Shown here piece after piece: positions 24,060 through 32,155 of a DNA stretch of 64,000 nt. Numbering within the stretch: position 1 is the first letter of the stretch; every line of letters begins with the position of its first letter. Source of the DNA: Algoriphagus sp. Y33 (GTDB lineage: Bacteria; Bacteroidota; Bacteroidia; Cytophagales; Cyclobacteriaceae); contig NZ_CP061947.1 of assembly GCF_014838715.1 (NCBI RefSeq), forward strand, positions 4,216,001-4,280,000. Direction: 5' to 3'. The notes under the pieces were generated by a model, which saw only the letters and a program-made list of their open reading frames with translations, had not been told where the DNA came from and did not search any database. The translations under genes and the position numbers were made by a program.

Positions 24060-26588
24060 ATGAACGATTCGAGAAGAGAATTTTTAAAGAAGGCTGCTTT
24101 GGTCACCGGTGGTGCAAGCATCTGGAGTGCAATGCCCTCAGCCGTCCAGCGGGCTATGGCTATCCCTGCAGCACCCGGAACCACTTTCTACGATGCAGAA
24201 CATGTAGTCATGTTGATGCAGGAAAACAGGTCTTTTGACCATTGCTTTGGCACCATGAAGGGCGTTCGCGGATTCAATGACCCTAGGGCAATTTCTCTTC
24301 CCGACCAAAATCCTGTTTGGCTTCAACCGGACAAGGATGGCAACCGGTTTGCTCCTTTTCGCTTTGACATCAAAGATACTAAAGCCACCTGGATGAGTGG
24401 AACTCCCCATTCATGGGAAAATCAAGTGGATGCAAGAAACGAAGGGAAATACAACAATTGGATAGAGGCAAAAAGACCCGGGGGGGAATTTTATGACATG
24501 CCTTTGACTATGGGTTATTATAGTAGAGAAGACTTACCTTTCTACTATGCCCTGGCTGATGCGTTTACGGTGTGTGATCAGCACTTTTGCGCCGCACTTA
24601 CCGGCACTACTACCAATAGAAGTTACTTCTGGACGGGAAAAACCCATGGAGCAGATGGCGAGAAAGCCAAAGTCAGAAACGGGGAGTTAACCTATGATAA
24701 GGAGGGGAATTGGAAAACCTTTCCTGAGCGGCTTGAGGAAAACGATATCTCTTGGAAAGTTTACCAAAATGAGCTCAGCATTACCTCCGAACTGGGAGGT
24801 GAAGCAGAATCGCTTTTGGCAAACTTCACAGACAACAATTTGGAATGGTTTTCACAATATGGCGTACGATTCCATCCGGCTCATTACCTTTTTCTACAAC
24901 AAAGAAAAAAGGGACTTCCTGCTGAAATAGCAACCCTAAAAGCACAACTAGAAAGCAATCCGGCCAATCCCGAAGGACTGAAAAAGGAACTGAAAGAGAA
25001 GGAAGATGGCTTGGCATATCTGGAAGCTTACCTAAAGAAATGGAATGAAGCCGAATTTGAAAAGCTTTCAGATCGCGCAAAAAATCTCCATAAAAAAGCT
25101 TTTCAAACGAACACCGGAGACCCTGATTATCATCAGACAGAAAAACTTTCTTACCAAGAAAACGGTGAAGACAGGGAAACTTTGATCCCCAAGGGAGACA
25201 TCCTGCACCAATTCCGCAAAGATGTGAGAGAAGGCACTTTGCCTACAGTCACTTGGCTTGTAGCTCCACAGAAATTCTCTGATCATCCCAGCGCTCCCTG
25301 GTACGGTGCCTGGTATGCGTCCGAAGTGATGAATATCTTGACTGAGGATCCGGAAGTCTGGAAGAAAACAATCTTTATCGTCAATTACGATGAGAACGAT
25401 GGCTATTTCGACCATATTCCACCTTTCGTGCCCCCACACCCCCACGAACCAAATGGCAAAATGTCCGAAGGTTTGTCCAGTGCAGGAGAATTTGTGACTG
25501 CCGAAGAAGAAATCAAAGCAGGATTCGATGCCGAAGAAGCAAGAACGAGTCCGGTAGGATTAGGATATAGAGTTCCTTTGATTATTGCCTCGCCATGGTC
25601 AAGAGGCGGATGGGTCAATTCTGAAGTATGTGACATCACTTCCACCATTCAGTTTCTGGAAAAATTCCTTTCTAAAAAAACCGGAAAAGTGATCGAGGAA
25701 ACGAATATCAGTTCATGGAGACGAACTGTAAGCGGAGATTTGACCTCAGTTTTCAGACCTTACAATGGTGAGAAAATAACCCATGCTGAGCCGGTAGATC
25801 AGGAAGAATTCGTAAAGCAGATCTATAATGCCAAGTTTAAAAACGTCCCGACCAACTTCATCAAGCTATCTGAAGAAGAAGCTAAAAAAGAAGCACAAAA
25901 CAGAAATAATTCAGCTGTTTTTGCTACTCAAGAACCGGGAACAAAACCATCCAATAAACTGTACTACGACTTGCATGCAGATGGGACGCTGAGCAAGGAC
26001 GGAAAGAATTTTATCATCACTTTCTCAGCTTCCCAAGATCTTTTTGGTAAAGAGTCATTAGGCTCAGGATTCAATGTGTATGCACCGGGAAACTATCTAA
26101 ATCAGAAAACCAAGAAGTTTGAAGCGGTGAAAACATGGGCGTTTGCCGTAAAGTCCGGAGACAGCATTTCTTATGAATGGCCAATTTCAGAATTTGAAAA
26201 TGGGCTTTGCCACCTTCGGGTCTATGGGCCAAATGGCTTCTATCGCGAATTTAAGGGAGTTTCTCCCGCTTCACCTGTAGAAGTAGAGGCCAAATCACAT
26301 TTGAAAAACGGGAAAATTACTGATGAACTTGAATTGAGAATCAAGAATACTTCCCTTTCCGATTTAACTATCCTTGTCAAGGATGCTGTTTACCTCAAGC
26401 TAAACAAGGAAATCAAGCTCACAGCCGGAGCAGAAACCTCCCTGAAAGCAGATACGAAGAAGCACCAAGGCTGGTACCAACTCAGTCTTACCGCTAAAGA
26501 GGATCCCCACCTGCAAATCACCTATGCAGGCAGGTTAGAAACGGGAAAAGACAGCATTTCTGATCCGCAGATGGGAAAAGTAATCTAA
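24060..26588 (+). CDS. Phosphocholine-specific phospholipase C, Tat-exported
   Basis: 842 residues. The N-terminus SRREFLKKAALVTGGASIWS is a twin-arginine signal, so it is exported folded. The catalytic domain (to ~600) has VVMLMQENRSFDHCFGTMKGVRGF with the phosphoesterase-family metal/nucleophile site, GTTTNRSYFWTG, and NYDENDGYFDHIPPFVPP. Two C-terminal domains of the bacterial PLC type (~650-840) follow, matching the Pseudomonas PlcH/PlcN layout. It hydrolyses phosphatidylcholine or sphingomyelin to phosphocholine. Length fits the family. No accessory plcR-type gene is adjacent. Confidence 0.93.
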   Translation: MNDSRREFLKKAALVTGGASIWSAMPSAVQRAMAIPAAPGTTFYDAEHVVMLMQENRSFDHCFGTMKGVRGFNDPRAISLPDQNPVWLQPDKDGNRFAPFRFDIKDTKATWMSGTPHSWENQVDARNEGKYNNWIEAKRPGGEFYDMPLTMGYYSREDLPFYYALADAFTVCDQHFCAALTGTTTNRSYFWTGKTHGADGEKAKVRNGELTYDKEGNWKTFPERLEENDISWKVYQNELSITSELGGEAESLLANFTDNNLEWFSQYGVRFHPAHYLFLQQRKKGLPAEIATLKAQLESNPANPEGLKKELKEKEDGLAYLEAYLKKWNEAEFEKLSDRAKNLHKKAFQTNTGDPDYHQTEKLSYQENGEDRETLIPKGDILHQFRKDVREGTLPTVTWLVAPQKFSDHPSAPWYGAWYASEVMNILTEDPEVWKKTIFIVNYDENDGYFDHIPPFVPPHPHEPNGKMSEGLSSAGEFVTAEEEIKAGFDAEEARTSPVGLGYRVPLIIASPWSRGGWVNSEVCDITSTIQFLEKFLSKKTGKVIEETNISSWRRTVSGDLTSVFRPYNGEKITHAEPVDQEEFVKQIYNAKFKNVPTNFIKLSEEEAKKEAQNRNNSAVFATQEPGTKPSNKLYYDLHADGTLSKDGKNFIITFSASQDLFGKESLGSGFNVYAPGNYLNQKTKKFEAVKTWAFAVKSGDSISYEWPISEFENGLCHLRVYGPNGFYREFKGVSPASPVEVEAKSHLKNGKITDELELRIKNTSLSDLTILVKDAVYLKLNKEIKLTAGAETSLKADTKKHQGWYQLSLTAKEDPHLQITYAGRLETGKDSISDPQMGKVI

Positions 26589-26604
26589 CCCATTGCCTAG
26601 CTAG

Positions 26605-26865
26605 GGCTTGCTGAAAAAGTCTCAGGTATGCCAGCTTCAAGGCAGCCGAGTGAAGATGTATGCTTATACCTCGAATGAGGCCAACATAGAAGATGGTATG
26701 CCTGAGGCTAGCTTGAAAATCCCGATTTTGGGATTTTCTGATGCATAGATAAAGACCTATTGTGCTCAATAAGCTTGCACTTGCTTAAAAACCGTTCGCA
26801 TCAAAAATGGGTTAATCATTCAAAATGATAGCTTTTGATCTACTACTGGCGTTTTTCAGCATGCC
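26605..26865. mobile_element. MITE-like element with near-perfect terminal inverted repeats and CTAG duplications
   Basis: GGCTTGCTGAAAAA at the left end and its inverse TTTTTCAGCATGCC at the right end match with one mismatch. Both ends are flanked by CTAG (26601-26604 and 26866-26869), a likely target-site duplication. The ~261-base interior has no convincing reading frame. It contains a perfect 9-base-pair hairpin GAAAATCCC/GGGATTTTC near 26715-26740. Non-autonomous element mobilised by an unseen transposase (inference). Confidence 0.7.
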
Positions 26866-26985
26866 CTAGCTACACTGTCCCAAAAGCATAAAAATTATCA
26901 CAAAAACCAAGACAGTGCCCAGGCATCCTCCACCTAGCTTATATGCACCGTAGCCTGCGATTAGTCCTTTGAAAAGATTATTCAT
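26866..26985 (-). CDS. 39-residue membrane peptide, hypothetical
   Basis: ATG at 26985 opens a 39-codon frame: a short polar start (MNNLFKGLIAGYGAYKLGGG), then one hydrophobic segment of ~17 residues (TVLVFVIIFMLLG) and a short tail GQCS. It looks like a real small single-span membrane protein rather than random sequence. Its stop TAG lies inside the CTAG duplication of the neighbouring MITE-like element, so the insertion landed on the stop codon and the duplicated target preserved it. Function unknown. Confidence 0.55.
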   Translation of the reverse strand: MNNLFKGLIAGYGAYKLGGGCLGTVLVFVIIFMLLGQCS

Positions 26986-27236
26986 GTCGGGAAATTTTAA
27001 GTTTTAAATTGATTGCTATGGCTCCGACCCACAAGTTGTGCCATAGCAGTTTTCAGTTTACAAACACATTGCTAAACCCAGAAAATCGAGCTTTCAGAAA
27101 GATTATTGGCTTTTTCAAAGCAACCTTTGAGTAAGAAAATCCCGATTTGAGACAAGAGCCATTTCCCAATTTGGGAAAAAGTCACTGTTGACCTGATGTT
27201 GTTTATATGATTTTCCGGAAATGCATTAAAAGAAAT

Positions 27237-27450
27237 GTGATTATCCGCAATGATGCCAGTAACAATATTCTCTTTGCTTTATTGGACGGAAGACCGAAGA
27301 CCGAAGTGGCCTTGACGCTAGTGTTTTCCGAATCCTATGATCACAAACGGAGATAGAAGAAGCATCATAATCTTATAAATAAAAGGATCAGCGATAACTT
27401 GCCTACCGGCAAGGCAGGTCAGCGAATTTTTCTGCGGTGATCTGCGGGAA
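27237..27450. repeat. Patchwork of dispersed repeats in a gene-free stretch
   Basis: Between 26986 and 27532 there is no supported gene. 27237-27262 repeats the GTGATTATCCGCA...ATGATGCCAGTA unit of 2797-2832. About 27289-27308 repeats GGAAGACCGAAGACCG of the lysS/ProDH gap. 27402-27420 carries TGCCTACCGGCAAGGCA, a palindromic unit of a common Cytophagales type. Confidence 0.6.
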
Positions 27451-27532
27451 ATACCCGACTTTCAGAAAAAAGCAACTTAAGGATTGGCAAACATTAAAAT
27501 TGAGCCCCCTTCTGTCTTCTGTCTTCCAGCTT

Positions 27533-29767
27533 TTAAAACACCAGTAAGCCGTGTTCCCTCAATATTTCCCAAACTTCCGATTCCAGTAATTCCTCAAAGT
27601 CTCCCAATTCCGATTCATAACTTTCCCGGATAGGTTTTAGCGTATTGAGGGTTTGTCCATAACTTACAGTAAGCAGCATTTCATATACCCACTGCCCCAA
27701 ATCGAGCGGAAGTTCCATTGCAAAATCTTCCTTTTTCCCGGAGAAAATCAATTCTGAGAGCTCATCTTCTTCGAAAACCTGCAACTCCGGTTGAGCTCCA
27801 ATCCACAAGATCCTATTTCGATCTTTATATTCCGGAGTAGGTTCATTCCTGATTTCATTCGCAATAAAATTCTTCGGGACTGTAGTCTTCGGAACTTTGG
27901 AATCAAACCAGTCTTGAAGCGGAACCTCAAAACACACCCCGTGCATGTAATTAAAAAGTGATTTGCGAAGTCCTTCACCGAAAAGCTCATGGTCAGCCCC
28001 TGTGGGATCATCGTGCGGAAGGTCATTGTTTGCGAAAGTACCTTCGACAGGCATCAAATTAATCGCACCAAATGCCTTTGGATCAAGACCGACAGGACTA
28101 TGCGCCGTCATCGCAAAGCGGTGCCAGAAACCGGACTGGATCACACCAGCCTGGATCAGCTGCCTCACCATTTCCAGCGAATCTATCGTCTCTTGGGCGG
28201 TTTGCGTAGGAAAACCATACATCAGATACGCATGAACCATGATTCCCGCTTGGGTAAAGTGATTGGTCACCTGAGCTACCTGTGAGACAGTCACTCCTTT
28301 TTTGATCAATGCCAACAAACGGTCAGAGGCCACTTCCAAACCTCCGGAAACGGCAATGCAACCCGATGCTCTAAGCAAGCGACAAAGGTCAGCGGTGAAG
28401 CTGCTTTCAAATCTGATATTGGTCCACCAAGTCACAGAAAGCTGTCTGCGGAGAATCTCAATTGCCAAATCCCGCATTAATGCCGGGGGCGCAGCTTCAT
28501 CTACAAAGTGGAATCCATTCTCTCCGGTTTGAGCGATAATTTCTTCTATTCTATCACACAAAATTGAAGCGGTGATAGGCTCGTATCTCCCTATATAATC
28601 CAGAGACACATCGCAAAAAGTACACTTACCCCAATAGCAGCCATGTGCCAATGTCATCTTATTCCAGCGACCATCAGACCAAAGTCTATGCATGGGATTG
28701 GCTACTTCTATGACAGAAAGGTATTCGCGGATCAGCAAATCGCTGTAATCCGGAGTTCCTACTTCACGCTGAGGAACATCCTTGGCAGGATTACTATTAC
28801 AAAAAGTCACTTTCCCATCAATTCTAGCAAAGGTTCTTTTCAAATCAGTTATTGGGATTTTCCCATCAAGATGATCCAATAATAAGCGAATGGGCGCTTC
28901 CCCATCATCAAGCACAATAAAGTCCATGTAATCAAAAACCCTTGGTTCTTTCAAAGAACGAAGTTCTGTATTGGGATACCCTCCCCCCATCCAAAGCACC
29001 AGTTCGGGATGGTGTTTTTTGAGGTATTGACCGCATTTGAAAGCGCCGTATAGATTTCCCGGGAAAGGCACTGAAAAAGCCACGGAAGTCGGTTGATACT
29101 GCCGGATTTTTTGCTCAAGCAAATCACACATCATCCCGTCGATTAAGCCGGAATCCTGATGCAAAGCTTGATGCATCTCATCAAAAGAATTGGCAGAAAG
29201 CCCCAGCCGCTCTGCATATCTGCTAAAGCCAAAATGCGGATCAATCTGCTCAGTGATCAAATCCCCAATATCTTCCAAATAGAGCGTGGCAAAATACCTA
29301 GCCTTATCCCGAATTCCAAGCGTACCAAAAGCCCACTCCAAATCATCCAGCTGCTCAAAGCGACTTGCCTCAGGCAGGTAATCTCCTTCAGCAATTCTGT
29401 AGGCAAGCGTTGGATTTTTATCCTGCAGAAATGCGATCACAGGATCTATGGATTGTAGATAGTTGGCCTTCAGACGTACAATACGGGCAGCATTATCAGA
29501 CAATTCTGACTGTTTGGATGCTATCTTTTCGAAGATTTTGGTTAAGCCAGTCTTGGAAAAAAGCTGCAAAATCACCTCAATCCCCAGATCCACCTGATTG
29601 GAGCCCACACCGATTTGATTGAGGTACCCCTTCAGATAGGCAGTCGCCGGATAAGGTGTATTCAGCTGGGTAAAAGGCGGAGTGATAAAGAGAACTTTCG
29701 AAGCCAAGATGTAAGAAGAGTGATTTACGGCTGCAAGTTCGCAAGAATAGTTAAGTAATAGGAGCAT
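27533..29767 (-). CDS. B12-binding-domain radical SAM protein
   Basis: 744 residues. Residues ~22-60 (KVLFITPPFTQLNTPYPATAYLKGYL) and the following part, with VLWMGGGYPNTELRSL near 260, fit a cobalamin-binding-like domain. The radical SAM core begins with the cluster motif GCYWGKCTFCD at residues 376-386. The cysteines are spaced CX4CX2C (C377, C382, C385) rather than the canonical CX3CX2C. FHFVDEAAPP, SGGLEVASDRLL and YLMYGFPTQT are later core strands. Methylation or rearrangement chemistry is possible; the substrate is unknown and no partner gene is adjacent. Confidence 0.87.
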   Translation of the reverse strand: MLLLLNYSCELAAVNHSSYILASKVLFITPPFTQLNTPYPATAYLKGYLNQIGVGSNQVDLGIEVILQLFSKTGLTKIFEKIASKQSELSDNAARIVRLKANYLQSIDPVIAFLQDKNPTLAYRIAEGDYLPEASRFEQLDDLEWAFGTLGIRDKARYFATLYLEDIGDLITEQIDPHFGFSRYAERLGLSANSFDEMHQALHQDSGLIDGMMCDLLEQKIRQYQPTSVAFSVPFPGNLYGAFKCGQYLKKHHPELVLWMGGGYPNTELRSLKEPRVFDYMDFIVLDDGEAPIRLLLDHLDGKIPITDLKRTFARIDGKVTFCNSNPAKDVPQREVGTPDYSDLLIREYLSVIEVANPMHRLWSDGRWNKMTLAHGCYWGKCTFCDVSLDYIGRYEPITASILCDRIEEIIAQTGENGFHFVDEAAPPALMRDLAIEILRRQLSVTWWTNIRFESSFTADLCRLLRASGCIAVSGGLEVASDRLLALIKKGVTVSQVAQVTNHFTQAGIMVHAYLMYGFPTQTAQETIDSLEMVRQLIQAGVIQSGFWHRFAMTAHSPVGLDPKAFGAINLMPVEGTFANNDLPHDDPTGADHELFGEGLRKSLFNYMHGVCFEVPLQDWFDSKVPKTTVPKNFIANEIRNEPTPEYKDRNRILWIGAQPELQVFEEDELSELIFSGKKEDFAMELPLDLGQWVYEMLLTVSYGQTLNTLKPIRESYESELGDFEELLESEVWEILREHGLLVF

Positions 29768-29820
29768 TCATATAATTACAGATCTCCGTCTAATTTTAAA
29801 ACAAGAAATGGAATTGAGGC

Positions 29821-29855
29821 AATTCCCCCTTTCTTAAAGGGGGCAAGGGGGATTT
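29821..29855. repeat. Inverted copy of the CCCCC/GGGGG dispersed repeat
   Basis: AATTCCCCCTTTCTTAAAGG followed by GGGCAAGGGGGATTT. Its reverse complement aligns with 18301-18334 with few differences. It lies in the divergent gap between the radical SAM and hydrolase genes. Confidence 0.7.
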
Positions 29856-29944
29856 AGTTCTCAATAGCTTAGGAAATTACACGAGCGAATATATTTACTT
29901 CCGGCAAATCAGTAAATTACGGGAGAACCCATAAAACCAGAACC

Positions 29945-30835
29945 ATGAACGAATTAAGAAAAGAAGACATCAGCCAAGAAGTTTTTGACCTATACGACGC
30001 CTACGCCCACAACAAACTGGAACGAAGACAATTTATAGAAAAGCTCTCCGCCTACGCAGTCGGTGGAATTACAGTCGCTGCTCTGATGAGTGCGATGATG
30101 CCAAATTATAAAGATACCCGCACCATCAAATCCGATGATCCGCGCTTAGCATCCGAATACATCACCTATGACTCTCCTAAGGGAGGCGGCGAAATCAAAG
30201 GACTGCTCTCCATCCCTCAGGGAACTACCGGCAAAGTGCCTGGAGTGGTGGTCGTCCACGAAAACCGCGGATTAAATCCCTACATCGAGGATGTGGGAAG
30301 AAGAACGGCTGTAGATGGATTTATCTCTTTGGCTCCGGATGCACTTACTCCGCTGGGCGGCTACCCGGGAAATGATGATCAAGGACGTGAAATGCAAAGC
30401 AAAAGAGACCGGAATGAAATGCTGGAGGATTTTATCGCCGCTTACGAGTATTTGAAAACACATCCGAATTGCAATGGCAAGGTCGGTGTAGTAGGGTTTT
30501 GTTTCGGGGGCTGGATAGCCAATATGATGGCAGTGCGGATCCCGGAACTTGGCGCGGCAGTGCCTTACTATGGAGGTCAACCTTCAGCGGAAGAAGCTGT
30601 CCTAGTTAATACACCATTAATGTTGCATTTTGCAAGTTTAGACGAGCGGGTAAATGCCGGCTGGCCGGCCTACGAGGAAGTCTTAAAGGAAAACGGAGTA
30701 GAATACCAGGCATTTATCTATCCGGATGTCAACCATGGTTTTCACAATAACACTACCCCTAGATACGATGAAGCTGCTGCTACTTTAGCATGGGAAAGGA
30801 CGGTTGGGTTCTTTAAAGTTCATTTGCAGGGGTGA
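29945..30835 (+). CDS. Dienelactone hydrolase family protein, Tat-like export signal
   Basis: 296 residues. ERRQFIEKLSAYAVGGITVAAL at ~26-47 resembles a twin-arginine signal/anchor. The alpha/beta hydrolase follows with VVVVHENRGLNPYIEDVGRR, the nucleophile Cys in GFCFGG (C186), an acid region around FASLDERVNAGW, and the catalytic His in NHGFHN. The Cys-Asp-His triad is that of dienelactone hydrolases; the N-terminal half is the YghX/periplasmic DLH type. Substrate unknown. A hairpin that may terminate transcription follows. Confidence 0.9.
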   Translation: MNELRKEDISQEVFDLYDAYAHNKLERRQFIEKLSAYAVGGITVAALMSAMMPNYKDTRTIKSDDPRLASEYITYDSPKGGGEIKGLLSIPQGTTGKVPGVVVVHENRGLNPYIEDVGRRTAVDGFISLAPDALTPLGGYPGNDDQGREMQSKRDRNEMLEDFIAAYEYLKTHPNCNGKVGVVGFCFGGWIANMMAVRIPELGAAVPYYGGQPSAEEAVLVNTPLMLHFASLDERVNAGWPAYEEVLKENGVEYQAFIYPDVNHGFHNNTTPRYDEAAATLAWERTVGFFKVHLQG

Positions 30836-30846
30836 GCCACTAGAAT

Positions 30847-30884
30847 AATGAGGTTGTCTGAAAAAAGGTGATACAGCCTCATTT
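30847..30884 (+). terminator. Possible terminator hairpin after the hydrolase
   Basis: AATGAGGTTGT pairs with ACAGCCTCATT (with one G-T pair and a bulge) across an A-rich loop, 11 bases past the stop. Only a short T tract follows, so terminator function is uncertain. Confidence 0.45.
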
Positions 30885-30926
30885 CTAAAACAATAACCGT
30901 TTCCCACTTTGTATGTCATTTGAATG

Positions 30927-31200
30927 ATCCCGAAGGGATCAAACTTCTCAATAACCATGGGTACAACCCATGGACAACCGAATAATATACGATTCCAAAC
31001 GACCCCGGAGGGTGTCGAACTTTCGGCTAATCCCGAATTTCTCCGCCCAAGTGAGTATCTCCACTCACTTGCTTATTGGTTGTTTTAAAGCATAAATTAA
31101 ATGGCTGGAAGAAGGTTGTGAGTGAGGACACTCACAACGGCGATAAAAAGTGGTGAGTAAGGACACAGACCACGGTGGCAGCAGACTGGCTGCTCAGTCT
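30927..31200. repeat. Dense array of intergenic hairpin repeats
   Basis: The 491-base gap 30836-31326 is filled with hairpins and no gene: GATCCC-gaa-GGGATC (30927-30941); a CCATGGGT/ACCCATGG hairpin around 30955-30975; GACCCC-gga-GGGTGTC (about 31001-31016); CAAGTGAGT/ACTCACTTG (31048-31071); TTGTGAGTG-agga-CACTCACAA followed by CGGCG (31116-31137); and a degenerate copy near 31150-31175. Several also recur near 10.1-10.3 kb. Confidence 0.7.
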
Positions 31201-31326
31201 GGCAAGAAAACATGATTATGAGACAGCCACGGCGGTGGAAGCAGGTTTTCCGGATTTTCCCATTCCAACTCCCCACCTCGGCTTATTAATTGCTAGCTTT
31301 AGGATAACGACATTCTATTTTTATAT

Positions 31327-32109
31327 ATGAGAGATAATAAATTCAATATCGCCGTACTTATAGACGGTGACAATGCCCAAGCAAAACTAATCAAAGAAAT
31401 ACTGGAAGAAGTTTCCAAATACGGAAAAGCCACCATCCGTAGAATATATGGAGACTGGACTACTCCCCATATGAACAGCTGGAAGGAATTGATCAATCTT
31501 CACTCCTTCAGTCCCATACAGAAATTCTCCTATACCACCGGCAAGAATTCTACCGACAGCTCGATGATCATCGATGCAATGGATATACTCCACAGTAAAA
31601 GTGTAGATGGTTTTTGTATCGTTTCCTCGGATTCTGATTACACGGGATTGGCAAAAAGAATCCGTGAAGAAGGCTTGTTTGTGATGGGAATAGGCCGTAG
31701 AATCACTCCAAAAGCCTTTGTGCAATCCTGCGAGATTTTCACTTATGCTGAGAATCTTTTGCCCGAGGAAAAGCCGAAAGCCACTTCGAAGAAAGTGGAT
31801 AAATCCCAGGTCAGTACTACCCGGAAAAATGTGGTTTTGGTGGAAGAAGTCAAGGCAGAACAGCCGGAAAAGGAAAACGCAGAGCTGGATCTGAGCATAA
31901 TAGACAAGGCCTTTGAAATATCCTCAGATGAAGAAGAGGAAATCCACATCGCAAAAATCGGGGCTTCACTGCGAAAGATAGATCCAAGTTTTGACCCAAG
32001 GTCGTATGGATTCAGAAATCTGACAGAGCTCTTTAGAAGTTTGAAAAAATACCAAGTGATGAAAAATGAAGTAAATGGGCTAAATTATCCACTGGTAAAA
32101 TTGAAATAG
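31327..32109 (+). CDS. NYN-domain RNase-like protein with C-terminal OST-HTH/LOTUS domain
   Basis: 260 residues. Residues ~7-140 are an NYN (LabA/DUF88, PIN-like) domain with the acidic set AVLIDGDNAQ, DSSMIIDAMDIL and IVSSDSDYTGLAKRIRE, the residues that bind metal in PIN-like nucleases. A charged linker (~142-205) leads to an OST-HTH/LOTUS module (~207-260: AKIGASLRKIDPSFDPRSYGFRNLTELF), which in known proteins binds RNA. The pairing suggests an RNA-acting nuclease. Stand-alone gene; target unknown. Confidence 0.9.
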   Translation: MRDNKFNIAVLIDGDNAQAKLIKEILEEVSKYGKATIRRIYGDWTTPHMNSWKELINLHSFSPIQKFSYTTGKNSTDSSMIIDAMDILHSKSVDGFCIVSSDSDYTGLAKRIREEGLFVMGIGRRITPKAFVQSCEIFTYAENLLPEEKPKATSKKVDKSQVSTTRKNVVLVEEVKAEQPEKENAELDLSIIDKAFEISSDEEEEIHIAKIGASLRKIDPSFDPRSYGFRNLTELFRSLKKYQVMKNEVNGLNYPLVKLK

Positions 32110-32155
32110 GACTGGATCAAAGACAGTTTGAAACACCGAATTAAAACCAATCTCT

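Noticed and set aside
26518..26769. 83-codon minus-strand frame overlapping the MITE-like element, considered as a transposase fragment
   Set aside because: It runs from the element into the end of the phospholipase gene and shows no DDE or other transposase motif.
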